From Polytrichum commune (taxonomy: Eukaryota; Streptophyta; Polytrichopsida; Polytrichales; Polytrichaceae), in NCBI GenBank assembly GCA_950295325.1, contig OX485804.1, forward strand, positions 12,648,001 to 12,712,000: DNA of 64,000 nt. Reading direction: 5' to 3'. Shown one piece after another: positions 24,051-38,033 of this stretch (within the stretch, counting starts at the first letter, position 1; every line of letters starts with the position of its first letter). A program made the position numbers and the translations under genes. A model generated the notes under the pieces. That model did no database searches and had not been told where the DNA came from. It saw nothing but the letters and a program-made list of their open reading frames with translations.

Positions 24051-24285
24051 AGGACAGGACCGCGCGAACGCAGGCCCCGCTGCCACAAATTATGACGTGC
24101 ATACCTCCCGTAGGAAGATACTACGGCACCCGCGTCCCAGGTGCAATGGACACAGTTGCCATAGGCCATCCACCTCGATGATCATGGATTCACCCCGCCC
24201 AGGTAAGTGACATGTGAGATTTCAACCATTGCTCTTGTATGCGCTTCCGGCCTCTTGATTGCCAACCCATACGGGATCTGAATGA
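24051..24285 (+). repeat. Dispersed repeat family 1, copy 1
   Basis: Begins near ggacaggaccgcgcgaacgc and ends near gccaacccatacggga. It is clearly related to the copies at 24.95 and 59.45 kb. All three contain the phrase ctgccacaaattatgacg and a CCAGGTAAGTGA string. Confidence 0.85.
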
Positions 24286-24950
24286 TGCTGTGGGTACTAT
24301 ATCACGGTGGTCTTTCTGTTTCATACAATCATATCTAAGGTGCGACGCTCCACTTCCTAATCGCATCGTGATTGGAGTGAGCGCCATTGCAGCTTTCACA
24401 ATCCTTCACTTCCTCAATTGTCCACCCACACGAGTATCTAAACGAGGAGGCTTCGATGTAAAATGCACGTGATGAAAGACCATCTTATTTCTGGTTATGT
24501 ATTGAACAGAATACAGTCACAACTACATAGGTACTCTATTGTATGATACGGAGCCGCAAACAACCTCTATGCACGAATCTTCACAAGCCTGTCTATTTTG
24601 GCATATCCTGGTGGTGCGGGTGCCGAAATGCACCAAGATATACAGCTGCAGCTATCGAGTGAGCATGATAAATTTTCGACCATGTCAGCTTAAAAACAAA
24701 ACATATGGATAAAACTCTCAATGCGTATTTTCTCCATAAAGAAGAACAGAATATGAGTCAATGACAAGCATCCATACTAATCCTCAGAAAGCAAAGATTG
24801 CTCTGAGTATTTTCATCCCTGCCAACAATCAGCGCTGAATGAGAAGATAGTTAAGGTGCTGTCATCGATGGGGAAGAGTAGTTTATCTGTCTCATTGGGA
24901 GATAACGCATTACCTCTGAGGCTGCCAGTCTCCTTATTTCGGTTAGTTTA

Positions 24951-25340
24951 GGAAGGGACCGTGCGAACGCGAGTCCCCGCTGCCACAAATTATGACGTGT
25001 ATGCCTCCCGTAGGAAGATACTAAAGCTTCCGTGTCCGAAGTGCAATGGAGACAGTTGCCCTTGGCCATCCACCTTACTGATCATGGATCCACCCCGCCC
25101 AGGTAAGTGAGGAGTCAGTCTTCCACCTGCCTTCTTGTATGTCAGCTCCCCTCCATAGATCGCCAACCAATACGGGATATGGATAGGCATTTGAACTATG
25201 TACTTGAACGATTCACTGCCAAGATTCTTATCATCCCGGACAAGTTATAAACCCATCACTCTCTTCAAATGATCAGGTCCAGCTGCTGCGTTCAGATTTC
25301 TCCAATTCGTGTGCTCACATGGTAGTTCTACGTCAGACGA
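24951..25340 (+). repeat. Dispersed repeat family 1, copy 2
   Basis: Related to the copy at 59445-59830 along its whole length, including the right part with acaagttataaacccatcac. It lies 0.9 kb from copy 1 in the same orientation. Confidence 0.85.
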
Positions 25341-26699
25341 CTGCAAATTTGGTAATCTTGAATGCTAAAGACTACATATGAGATATGGCGATATGATCCT
25401 TTCACATCCACGTGCCCGCTCCGTCCTTAACAAAACAACGAATATTTATCAAAGTGGAAACAGTCGTGGTGCATTTTGGCCTTGCTCCACAAACCAACCG
25501 GTGCACCACACGGGATGTTCCACAGGAGCCAGTAAGTAGTTCTAAGTAAGGACCAAGTACTTGAAACATAATTATTATTACTTGAAATTGAAGGCGATTG
25601 AGTGAAGGGATGTTCCTTCAGGGAACCAAGCCAAGGGGACAATTGAGGAATCCATTCTTCGTGAAACCTCCGAATCGAAGCAGTGTAGGGGTTGGCCAGC
25701 AGTAATATATAGGAAACAGTGAGACCACTTGATCCTAGAGACCCTTCTCGAAATTCTGACAAGTGAGTGCTGTCACTAGTTGTATCATTCTCTAATTTCA
25801 AGCTCAAGGTTACACTCCCATTACAGTGACATTACATTGATTAGTATTCAACTTACAAGTAGAAGAGGTCTTAATCCTTTTGATTCAAAAGTTTGCAATT
25901 AAGCATAGAGAACTTGTGAACACACAAGGTAGAATAGAAACAGTAGTTTATTATCAATTGAATGAGAATACATGAAACTATCTGTCTGTTGTTGAACAAA
26001 GTTTTCTGCAAGTACCATACCATGCTCTCTATTCTGGAAAACTAGACAGTGAATACTCCTAACTAACTATTTGTTGATGTTGCCGAGGTCACTGCGCAGG
26101 AGAGAAGGGAAGAGGCTTATGGAAAGGAGAGGAATTGAGGAAATACGTAGAAACATCTAGAAGTGTAAAGATAGAAGAGGAAAAACATTAGTGCAATAGT
26201 AACTTATGAGTTACTAGAAAACACAAACTATTAGTGAGTTACTAATTACTTGAATACAATTAATTACAACGCACTAACAAATCCTGTGCACGTCCAGGAG
26301 TTAGAGGGCATCGCTTAGATTTGCAGAATTGAAGAACAGAAAAACTGAGATAGAATTTCTAAGAGGAGTTAATACTGTCTATGCTGCACAGTCTTTGTTG
26401 TCTCTGGAAGGAGATATCAATTTGAATACACATTACTGTTGTTTTTCCTTCGAGCCCTCAAAATTAACTCCTTGCAAGCAGACTTTTCCTCCACGGCATT
26501 GTCTTGAACAATCGTGATACTCATTGGCATTACTTCGCCATCCAACGAATGCATTTAAGATGCTATGAAATTACTCTTAGCGAGAACATATTCTGGTATT
26601 TGCCACCAACATGATAGATGCATGCGTTTTCTCCTTTACACCGGCTTGCGAATCTTTCTCTTTGCTGGAAGCAACCGGAGCGACGTCAATACAGTTTCA

Positions 26700-29450
26700 T
26701 CAACCAGAGCGACTATGACTTCTTCAAAAGCTCAAGACATATTACTTAATGGCTGCAGTATCCACATCTGGAGGTCTAAATCCTCTTTGAGATAACTATT
26801 GCACAGTAAGTTCTGATGTATCCAACGCACATTGTTTCGGTATATAATATTTTCCGAATACTTACCTCGGAGCAATCTCCTCTGAACTGACTGGCGAACC
26901 TCTTCTTCTGATACGAGGAATACAGGTTCACTGGTACGCGGTTTGAACGGCTGACGAACCATCATGGAAGTTTGACTACCTGCGGACTTCGTACCAGAAT
27001 TAGTTATGCTTCCAGAGAAGACCAGTCATTTCGAGTGATACTATAATATGTCTCCGGAAGAACTTTCTGTGAAGAATAATAGTCTGATTTTTCATGTAGT
27101 TCGCTAGAGAACAATGAACAGATTAAATCTAATGCTCTCGTGTCTCGCCTTATACTGTTCCTCTGCATCTTCTAATTCCAAAACATGTTACACCTTGTAC
27201 TCCTTAAATTCGGTGACATGAAATGCGAATTATACCAGGCTCCTTGAAAGATGAACTGCTGTTGAGGTCAAAACCAAGATCCACAATGTTTGGAATCGCT
27301 ATTGCAAGATTATTATCCTCGCACGTCAGGTCCACAACATCCAGGTTTATCTTAATAGGTGCGGGTTTCGTTTCCTGTTCAAAGAAAACTTCAATCATTA
27401 CATCACGGGTACACTCATGGACATTCTAATGGTACTAGCTAGCTAGTAGACTCAATATTGATAACAAGGTAAGGAAATTTTTGTAAGCCTATCGACAAGT
27501 TCCTTGGAACCTGTTTCGAGTGTACGCTTTGAACGTTTGGAATGTCATCCACGATGTGACGTTGCTGCAAAGCTAAAGTTGATTCTCGTTGTTGAATCAG
27601 CTGCAGACTTGCTTTCACGTCTGCCGTGAGCTTCAGCATTTCCTCGCGGAATACTTCCATAAGGCTCTTGATTTCGGCCACCATATCTCTTTTCGTGGTA
27701 TCTTCTTGTTGCTGAATCACGTAGAGAACAAACAGAGAACGTGATGGAGGTGGTGTTCAAATTATTTTTCAGCCTGGATTGGCATATATGAGCAGGAGCA
27801 TATTAGGAAGGAGGAACACGTCAAAGTGAAAACAACTGTTACCCTGAGCCTCGTTGTCTCATCTCGAAGTGCTTCCTCTAGGCCTTTGATAGCGATTAGA
27901 ATACTTCTATTGGCAGCTTCTTCCTCTTTGAGCTGAGAAAAACGAGAGGAGAATATTAATATTTTCTTGAATTGAACATCTCTCCTAAATACATCCAGCT
28001 AGCTTTGAAAAGATGAAGGAGATAGAGTATACTCTTAAAAATTCAAATGCCTGCCCCCGAATCTCTGCATTATGGTACTACGACTTCCTAGTTAAGTGTT
28101 CCACAGGGCTGCGTCATATTAGTTACGAGGAGAGAGAGAGAGAACGAGTCAACTGACCAGTTTGTACAGGGAGTTCTGCTGGATGGTGACCTTTGACCTG
28201 TTATCTTTGCCTGCGATACACACGGTGAAGGCAATATAGCAAGATTTTGTACATAGTTTTAATTGTTATAACAAGCTTTAAAGTGCGATGAAGGTCTGCG
28301 GTCTTCAGTACTCGCTAGTGTACATATTAGTCTGAAAGTGTACATATTTCTCGCTAGTCGATTAACAATGTGCATGACAACAAGTTACAAAGAAAGGCAT
28401 AACACAAGACTTACTATCGAAGCAGGTTTCTTCGAGTAATGTTTTGATAGTTTGATAGTCATCACGAAGATTCTGAAGAGTATTGATTTCTTCAATGCGC
28501 AACTTCTCCATGTTACCAATTTTCTGCTCCAGATCCTCAGAAACATTGCCTGTTGAACAAATCAATTTGTGTCAATCTAATTAATTAATGTGCTTCCATA
28601 CCTCATTAATTGTCTGTCCACGGAATTGCACTTTGTCTGATGTTGAACCAGTTAGGTACACTTTCTACCACAAAGGATGTGTAAAAAGAGTAGAAAATGA
28701 GCTCTTAAGAATCATCAAAAATTCGACGATAACTACATTGAGGCCATGGGCGGGTCGTGCTCTTTTGAGCTCCGAGTAGAGTAATTCCTCCTGTGGTTGG
28801 TGAATTGTCTGCTCCTAATTTTTGACTTCCTCCTCTGCTAGTAGAGCTATCTCGACGTTGAACAGCAGTCCGAAATCCAGGAATCTGACTAGGTGGCACC
28901 TTTTGATGTTCTGCCATCTGCCTCTCGTGTTGAGACTTTAAGGTTTTCCACTGTGACCAACGTATAAGACTCCATCAGAAACATTTAAACATAATTGGAT
29001 CTCGAACTGAAAGCGGACTACCATTTTATACTTTCTAAGGATATTGAATTGAGATTTGATATGACGTCGGGTCACATCCTTGCTATAATTTGAGACTCGA
29101 AAACATTGAAGTGTTGTACCATATCATAAGCATTTACTAATCGATTTTCATATAATGAAGCGACAGAAGCACAAGGTTCAACAAAGAACTAATTCGATCA
29201 TAGTTCAGGTCGTATACCTGAGTCAAGTGACTCGTCATCACCTGATCGCCGAAGTCCTCAGGTTGTGAACTTTGTGAAAACCGAGACGCATTCTGAGACA
29301 GTTGTGTGAGAGAACCGTGAGGTATTGAAGGCTGACTTTGAGAGGAAGACATATTTGAAGACCGGTTGAGGAAGGGATGCTTCGATTGAGAATTATGCTG
29401 TAGTCCATTGCTACACTGCACGTCTAGTCTGGCCATATCCGATCTCGGTC
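26700..29450 (-). CDS. PRD3/PAIR1-like meiotic recombination-initiation protein
   Basis: Exons in phase on the minus strand are 29450-29218, 28950-28737, 28549-28415, 28210-28158, 27932-27843 and 27711 to about 27.5 kb. Likely further exons are near 27387-27238 and 26980-26861, with the end near 26.7 kb. The protein has a Ser/Gln-rich N-terminus (SSQSQPS, LTQLSQNASRFSQSSQ), then a coiled coil starting NVSEDLEQKIGNMEKL and continuing through KVTIQQNSLYKLLKEEEA and LEEALRDET. This order and spacing match PRD3/PAIR1, whose equivalent reads SEELEQRFGMME. In Arabidopsis and rice that protein is needed for meiotic double-strand breaks. A segment opening MKRQSL at 30175, containing LNHATM and PGGSSGS, may be the first exon, but its donor is unclear. 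The last two junctions and the stop are unresolved. Confidence 0.5.
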
Positions 29451-32400
29451 CTACAATGCCACTTCAGAATATTTGCAAAACAAGAACCAAGCAACTTGTC
29501 AGAAAAGATGAATTGTGAATCGCACATATCAGGAAAGACATTCATGCTTTTATACCGTCATCTATTGCAAATTTTCTTACTTAATTCATCTTCTTCAGAA
29601 GTTGGAGTTCAAAATATCAATGTAATTGCGTGTTCAGCAGCCGCTGTGGTAATTGAGAATGGATTTTTAAAGAAATCTGTAATACGAAATGCTCCAAGGC
29701 AGGAAAAAAAACATCTATTGAGATACAATGCTTAAATTTGGCCATTTACGAATCCTACACATTGTACCTGAGGTCGGCCACTGTACAACATCACAGTTGC
29801 AAGAAATATAAGGCACTACTATCTTTTCCAGGTAGAAGCAGATTCCGGAGTAGTATATAACGTATTCTGATGCATTAATATCTAAGCCTTCTGGTCAGAA
29901 AGTCAATGCAATTGAAGAAATGTTTAGTGCTTCACGAAGGCGGTATTGACTTTTTGGAATCTGCAAAGAGGGAAATGTTTGGTTCGCAGTTATGAAGTTG
30001 ACATTGCACTCAAACAAATCCGACCAGATTGACTATCTATAAGCAGAATTGAGCTCATAGATCGAAGGATCCAGGGAATGTGAGCGGACCCTGAGCTGCC
30101 TCCAGGCCGGGAGAAAGGAGTCTGCATCGTGGCATGGTTGAGTGCACCAGGCCTGGTTAAGCTCTGCCTCTTCATGAATCTCAGCTGCGCTGGCTGTGGC
30201 GGAAATCCGATTGGGGCTTCACAAAATAATGCATGTTCAATGGTCACTTTACTGTATTTCTTGACAACACAACGGGGTGACCCTCGAGGGCTGGGCACAT
30301 GGACTGGGCTTCCAAAGCCTGGGCAGCCCGAGAAGGGCCTGGGCTGAAACAGTAAAAAGTAAAAACCTGAACGTGACAGTAAACAAAATCGGTAAAAAAA
30401 AAGTTTTAAAACCATCGGATAGAACGCAGCCAATGTGTTTATTGCTCATGCAGCTTGTAAGGTGGCTTGCTTTGGTTGTAGCTGTTCTTTTGATGCACTA
30501 TATAATTGCTCACCCAGTTGTTTTGTTTTCCCAACGGCTAAAAACAGTAATTGGGTAACAAAGTTGGGCCATGTGCCTAGCCGTTTAGACTCGTTCGCGT
30601 TTCACAACTACGTTCTTGTGTGAACTCAATCCCATTAAACAAGATTTTTGTGGAAGGGACCTAACACCACGCACTTAAACCTAATCTTGAGCATAATATG
30701 ATGAGTTCGCACTAGGGTCCAAACCAGGGTTCGGGAGATTTTTGAGCTCAACTAGCTAAAATCCGTCCCTTCACAACTTCTACCGGTTTTTTCAGGATTT
30801 GACCGGTTGCAAACTTGTTGCCATTAAGTTGGACCGGCCAATATCCTATTAGTTTTTTCAAGTGCCGGCTAATTTCCTCTTAATTGTAATGACAACCGGC
30901 CAAAAACTTGGGCATTGATAAGTAAGCCGGTTTCTAATGAAGCAAAATTATATCTACAAACAACATATACCATTCAACAACAACGTCCAAAGAACATATC
31001 AACATACAACAATAATATGTAATGATATCAACATCCAACAACAATGATCAACAATTCATTACATACAACAAACAACAACAATGATCAACAATTTATTCAT
31101 AGTAGGAGTTGAACTTGAAATAACCCATCAACCGGTTGATGGCCATGGATTTACTCTTCTATCATACCTAGGTCTTAAAACCCCATATAAGATTTGAGGC
31201 CACAACATGATAAAAGAGTAACCTAACATACCATACTATATACAAAAATGAAATTTGTCAATTGTTCAAAATCAACAGTATCATCTTCACCTTCAAGAGG
31301 AAAACGCCCTGAAAGGTATCTCTGTGGATATGAAAACAACCATCTAAACTTTGTAGAGTTCCTCCATAAAGCTATGGCTTCCATTAGTACATTATCAAGA
31401 ACACCACGAAGATCTTTCATAGACACACACATAATACATTCTAAACACTAACCGTCAACAATAAAATGCAATAATGGAGCAAAAGCTTCACCTATTCACC
31501 ATTCACCAAATTGGTACAAGCCTGCAACGAACATATAGTCTAAACCCTAGAACCAGATGATATCTAGCCCTAGATGAATCAAACCAGATGAAATCCGCCT
31601 ATTTCACAATTCATCCCAGTAAAAATCCTCCTCCTGAAATTGATTGCCGGTTGACATCCGTTATTTTTTTTAAAGCACCGGTTTCACATCCTCCACTTTC
31701 CCAATTCAACCGGACTTTTCACAAAACCAACCGGCCGCCATTACACTAAATACCGGTTCTCCCCGGACATTGGTCTAAACCGAATAAACCCCAAAATGGA
31801 GCAAGCCTATTGGTTAAGACCAAAATGTTGGATCCAATGATTCAAACTAGGGGTTGGATCCAAGGTATTAAAGAAATGAAGTGGCGCTAATGTGACATCA
31901 CTATCCCATCAAATGTTGATTGTCCTCACTCAAGAAATTATACTTCTTAATTTGGGAGCCAATAGCTTGGGTCCAATATTGAGTTCAAAAGTAAGGTTCA
32001 TTAAGGGGTGTTTTGGACCCCAAGTTTATTGGATCCAAACACTTATGTAAACCCACCTTAAGTCTAGTCCCTTGAATTATTAAATCTAGTTAATCAATAG
32101 GATGTCCAGTGCCTAATCATTTTGATGTGGCAAAGACAGTGATCAATCCAACGTGGAAATTAGCTTTCGGCACTCAAATTCTTGAACCATACAACACCCT
32201 ACATTAGCCTATCCCTCAAGGTAGGATCAACCATGGAGTTCACTATGTAATAGAATTCATTATGTTATGATTAGTAAAAGTTTTCTTCCACTTGATACAT
32301 ACAACTAATGAAATCACTAACATGCAACACAAAACTCACTAAAGCTAAGGGCTAAGGGTCAAACACCAAAGTGAATGCAATGACATGCATGACCCAACAA

Positions 32401-34005
32401 ACCCTTACAAATAAAGTGTAATATTAATAAAACATTAGAGTGGAGAACATATAGTTACTTTTGAAGAATTTACCTCGGTCAAGAAGAAAAAAATATTATA
32501 AATTTGGACTTTGAGGCTAGCTATCACTCCCTCATCATGTAGTATGAAAAATTGCATAGAACCCAATGAACAATTTGCACATCTTACATCAAATTTTCCA
32601 CTTAATGATTTTTTAATACAACATGGTATAGTTCTATGTTACTACATTAGTATAAATAGTATAAATATGTTTTTTTGCGAATCCAAAATGGCATTTTTGG
32701 AGATTTTGTATGGTCGAGGACAGAGGTGATCTTCTTCAATATATAAGAGTTTAAGGGCTCTTTATAGCCAATCAACTAGGAGTGTTTAGTCGACAAGTGG
32801 TCCTTGTTCAAGCAATTGGATTGTTTCCCACCAATTCTTGTAAAAGAATCTATTATTATATTCCTTTTTTAAGTGGCCCTTGAGCCTTCATATGTTCACA
32901 ACATTATTCATATTCATAAGAGTGTTATGTGGGACATAATAATGTTAATTTGTAATGTGTATTTACTTATTTATTATTTATTTACTATATACAACCTCTA
33001 GTTCAACTAAACTCCTTTACTAGAAGACTAGAGGTGCCACCCTAGGTGCTCTAGCAATTCTAAAGGTAAAGGGAGTCACTACTAGTTGAGACTATGGTCT
33101 TACCCTAGGTTAATACCTCGTAAGAAACGACCATGAGTTAATTGTACTTAGAGTTATCCTAAAGGCATGGAAGGAGAGCTAGTTAAGATATCTGGAACTA
33201 CTAGTTGAAGGGAGGCTCAACTCATAGTAGTATCTAGTATATAAGCTCTAAGGTTGGGTGGAACATGCCTCTTGAATCTTATTATTGTGAGATATGTTAC
33301 ACAATCCCATATAACATTGTTATGGATAAGAATAATGCTAAGCTAACTATTGTACATTCATATACTTAACGTGTACAGATAGTATACCTTTATGCAAACT
33401 TTACAAGTGACATTACATTACATTACACCCGAGTCCAACACAACCACACAATACACGTGTTGATGATGAACTTGAACACGTGCTTTTATTGAAAAACGGG
33501 TTCCAATTCCGTAACAATACTCAGCACCTAGGTTGCATTTCGTGGGACCATGTATCGGACAAGCATAATCCTCCTTTTATAGTTCCAAGATTCATCAGTA
33601 ATGGAGAGCACTCAGGTTATGTACTATAAAGCTTTTGACAAGCAATCATACTTTATCATAGTTTTTTCTAATCAAGCCCCTTTTCTTTCTTTTTGAAAGA
33701 AACCATCATCTAGTTGCTTAGTAATGCTATATATGCATGTCAATGCAAACACAAACACCAATGTTAGTTTTTGGTTTTTTATATTATTCTTTGAAAGGAC
33801 ATTCATGTCTAACTGCGCATCAACAATAAAATGGTGTGGTAGAGACATTGAAGTATTTCTACAGCAAGATAAGCTTGCCAACATGGTATGTGGAGGTGTA
33901 CCATCCCCAATGCCTATGTAGTTTCCAACTATCCTCAAGCAATTGCTTCTAATCCATGCATCTCCCCCCCCCCCCCCCCCCAAAAAAAATGGCCAACAAA
34001 GGTAT

Positions 34006-34356
34006 GTGGATGTTATTTGGTTCGTTTTTTCATGTTCTCCAACTTCTACCGATTAGATTTACACAACAAACACTCATATTACATCAGCAAATCTACGATG
34101 GAAAATCTACAAGATCCGGATTGAAAATTGGACCTCCCCTAAGCTAGTTATGGTTACCAAAAGTGCACACCTGTTGATTTTTCATTGAATACATAGGTCC
34201 TACCAATTGTGTTCACTATTCAATGCAGAGTAGTTAATAATATCTCTTTCTGATCATGTGTCTTTGTGATGTTTGCTCTTTGATCCTCACCAAATCAAAC
34301 CACATACCAGTCCAATGTAGGAGTCCGATTAAGAAGAGGAACCAAATAACACCCCC
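34006..34356 (+). mobile_element. MITE with TGTTATTTGGTTC ends, copy 1
   Basis: The left end (gtggatgttatttggttcg) is the inverted complement of the right end (gaaccaaataacaccc). The interior matches 60223-60529. No target duplication could be fixed and no superfamily assigned. Confidence 0.6.
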
Positions 34357-35255
34357 AGGGTGTGCACTATTCATTAAAACCAAGCATCACGTGCGTGCAT
34401 GCCCCTTATTAAAATACCCCTGTATACATTTTATTTTTGCTAAAATCAAGCAATATACTTACAAATCTCATTGCTTCAAAATACATTTCCATACATACAC
34501 AAGGGTCCAAAAACAAATACAGAAATTGTATATAACATGTGTACAAATGTTTGGAAATGCAAAAATATGGCCCTATTATATGTATAATATCAAATCATGG
34601 ATTTTTAGTTATAAAGTCGTTACTTAGTGGATGAAAAAACACATGATTCTTGGTCCAGGTCTAACTTGAACGCGTAAACGCGTAAATGCGTACTTTACAT
34701 ATATTTTTCTATAGCCTCATGTATATCTACTTCTTGCTTAATAGCAATATGTCTCTTGTACGTACATTTTGTACATGCTTGTTTTAAATAATACCCCTTT
34801 TGTGCACCCACGTGTATAAATACAGTACTTGAACAGTGCACTCCCTGGGATAACACCCAAATACCTTAAACATTGAATGATTGTTTCACCAGTCAAACAT
34901 ACAAAATAATGACTCTACTTAGTTTTATGGTGCTTCTCATTTCCCTCCCATTTTATCCCTTTTGCTACAAGGTGGGACACATTACACTATAAGCATTCAA
35001 AATTAGCATAGACTACATATTTTGAAGTAACGATATTATAATGGCATTCTCAATGGTTGATTTGAATATATCATTTCAATACACTGAAAATGATTCACAA
35101 ACTCTAAATTAATGTCATGTTTAAGACATGGGCACCGAGAGAAAACATTTGAGCAGTCAACTCTAACTCATCCCTTAAATTGGTCAACCTTGGTTAGTCT
35201 TTTCCAGGCGTTGTGGACCATGTGAGATGAGTTAGCTAACACATTGGTTAGCTAA

Positions 35256-35722
35256 CGTCACACACAAGACTGAGAGCCCGTGACCATTACACTTCAAGCA
35301 CTCTTATTGGTGGAAAAGGCAGAGTTGGTCCAAGTTCGCTTCACACTACACTTGAGGGACCAACGGAGTATATGAATGCAATATGGATGTAAAGTCTACA
35401 TGGCATCAAATGGATCATGTTTCATGGTCACTTGGACTATTTTCACAAACCACCTCTTGGAGGTAGGCCTAACACAAAACCGGGAGACCACTCATAACCA
35501 TTGGTTTATTCTATTTTATCATGTGTGAGGACCCGCATGAATACAAATTCATTGAATTAGCATATGGTTGAGGGCCCGGTCACATATGACTTCACACTAC
35601 ACTTGAGGTTCCGTGACCATACTACATGATTTTGGAGGTGCCTTGGGATGGCTTTTGGACACTTTCGTTCGGGCTCTGACAATTTCATGATCATAGCTCT
35701 TGGCTCGTGTGTAAAGTGGCCC
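35256..35722 (+). mobile_element. Harbinger-like MITE, copy with eroded left end
   Basis: Direct copy of 40772-41268, sharing phrases such as actgagagcccgtgaccat. The right end TAAAGTGGCCC is followed by TTA. The left end has lost GGGCCACTT and begins in cgtcacacacaagac. Confidence 0.65.
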
Positions 35723-36765
35723 TTATTCACACTCACTCATATTGTCAGCCAAAATTTCTACATGGGACTACCCCAAGAAATCATATGTGTACCAAGTATG
35801 TACATATTTGTGTGCATGTTGTAGCCTTGTTATTTAAGTTTTTAAGTATGTTGTCACCCGATAAAGTTTCATTGATTTAAAAAACATTATGGTGTGCAAT
35901 ACATGTTAGGCCAACTCAATATGGAATGCACTTTATAAGCTCTTGTTGATTGCACTCAATGTATTCTCACTAGTAGCAAACTATGCCAAAAAGAACTACA
36001 ACCAAATTTAGTTGCAGTTCTTTGACCAACCTGATCTACAACCGCTAATTTCTTTTTTTTAATTTTAGCGACTAAAATTTTAGGAATCTGAGGCCATATA
36101 ATATACCGTTTGAAAGTCATTGAAAATACCTTTCCAAAAATATATTACATGCCCCCAAAAAATTAAAATTGAAATCAAAAAACGAAAAAGAAAAATTTGT
36201 AGTTGTTTAACAGCTGCAAATCAGGTTGGTCAAAAGAACCACAGCCAATGTTGGCTGTCATTTTTTGGGGCATATTTTTCTACTAGTGCCCGTACATTAT
36301 CACATGGGTGTACAAAAACTCGGTGTTTAGTGAGAATTTGGGTTACAAGGTGCACATATGGGATAGGTATTGTTCCATTTAGTTTTGTATAATTGAATAA
36401 GGTATTATAAATTATGAGGGAGAAATAATTATATTCTAAACCCACCTAAGGTTTATCACAAGAAGGCTTTATTTTGGATGTACCTTAGTACCCCTCCCCC
36501 CCAAAATAAATTTATATGTTTTCATCCACATAGTAATTTTTTTATCATCCCTTATGTCATATTTCAACATCTTTGTCAGTTGAAAGTGATTCATGAGCAT
36601 ATATACATGGAATGCTTATTTTGTTTCCAATTTACTTGTATTTCTTATACATAATTGAGGCTCATTACTCTAGGAAAGTTTTGAATTCATGTATGCATAC
36701 ACAAGTGTACTAAATGTGGTCCATGATGGGCGGGGATTCCTGGCACTCATGTATTTTCATTAGTG

Positions 36766-38033
36766 AGAGTTCATTCATCTTCGTGGATGAGATGAACCAC
36801 TTTAGACATTTTCATAAGTCGTCGGCTCCTTGTTTCAAGGGTTTCAAAAATACTAAGTTTTAGTAGTTTTAAAAATCCTAGTCTAATCTAATACTTAAGG
36901 CATCAATGTAAAGGGGTATAGACATAAAAAATAAATAATGCCTCATATAGAAGCAAGTGGGGGCATCATGTGTTGCCAACCTATCACTACTAATCTGGTT
37001 ATTTTAAAGAAAATTTAACATGGGCGGGCGGTAAATACCCCCTCACGAACTTTCGGAGGTATCAAATCCGGGTTGGGGCAACCCTTCAAAATTTTCTAAA
37101 CCTGACCGAAAATTTTTGTCCGCCTTGCCCAACTTCGAAAAAGACATTGCCCTTGCATTCTTGAAGGCCGCCTTATTACAAATCCCATATTGAATGCACT
37201 TCACCTTCAAGGTCTAAAATCCAATATATATGTGCACTTCCAATTAGTAAATAAGCAATTGATTGGGATTTCATTCCGGAAATGAAACTATCAATGAAGC
37301 ACGTAATTAACTTGGAGGTCAAAACATTACAAAATCCTCTTTAACATTGAGGTTATAATTTTGGTGACTTACCATTTAAAATTATATGTCATTCTAATGA
37401 TAAATTAGTGCAAGTATTCATAAGATGACCAAAATGAAACAATGAAGATAGAATAGAAAACATAGAACAAAAATATATATATATATATATATATATATTT
37501 TTTAGGTAATCTAATATAAGGTATAAATAAATGATATGTTATTTGGAATTAGACTTGTGAGACAACGTTATGGATGGGGTATACTCAGAAAATCATAAGT
37601 TTCTGACTATAGCCTATCTGAATTATTGTAATAATTTATCCTCATCACATGGTGTATATTAGTTATTTTAAAATAAATATCATATAATAATAATAATAAT
37701 GAATTTATTTTTTTAGTTCACCGATATATCATAAGGTGATATATATTATTTTGACATATTACAAATGTTTGAGCATTCACACCCGTGCAAAATAAATGAA
37801 TTGTGAACAAAAATAAATGTTCATGACAACACGTCATAATTATATATTGCAGACGTTGATATCTTGCAATATTTATCAAAATAACCATGTGGAATTCAAA
37901 GCCACATCATGGCCTTGGAAATAACTCATGGGAGGTTAGAAAATAGGCTTAGAGCATCCAAGGCCATATCATTGCCCCTTGCCAACTAATTAATATTTAC
38001 AAAATAGCTATAAGGGAGAAAATAGGTCTTACA
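36766..38033 (+). repeat. Arm A of a three-copy large repeat
   Basis: Collinear with 43215-45483 (arm A-prime, which has a MULE inserted) and the inverse of 41715-43190 (arm B). At 37024 it carries a diverged Mutator-type end (GGTAAATACCCCCTCACGAA), and it contains an (AT)n run at 37472-37499. Confidence 0.8.

Larger units (their letters stand above)
19494..26600. other. Non-coding stretch with dispersed repeats
   Basis: No gene is recognised. Members of two repeat families shared with 59-63 kb lie here (22.33-22.56, 24.05-24.29 and 24.95-25.34 kb). Several ORFs of 60-126 codons occur but lack splice or family support. Confidence 0.5.
29451..36765. other. Non-coding, transposon-rich stretch
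   Basis: Apart from a possible first exon of the PRD3-like gene near 30.1 kb, no gene is seen. From 30.77 to 31.77 kb the motif ACCGGTT or its complement recurs at least eight times. There is a C18 run at 33964-33981, a MITE at 34006-34356 and a Harbinger-like MITE at 35256-35722. The rest is AT-rich and unrecognised. Confidence 0.5.

Noticed and set aside
25427-25807. 126-codon ORF on the minus strand
   Set aside because: No domain, no splice context and no family resemblance; composition is like the surrounding non-coding DNA.
30350-30620. Possible small nuclear RNA gene
   Set aside because: No upstream element, conserved box or closing stem could be matched.
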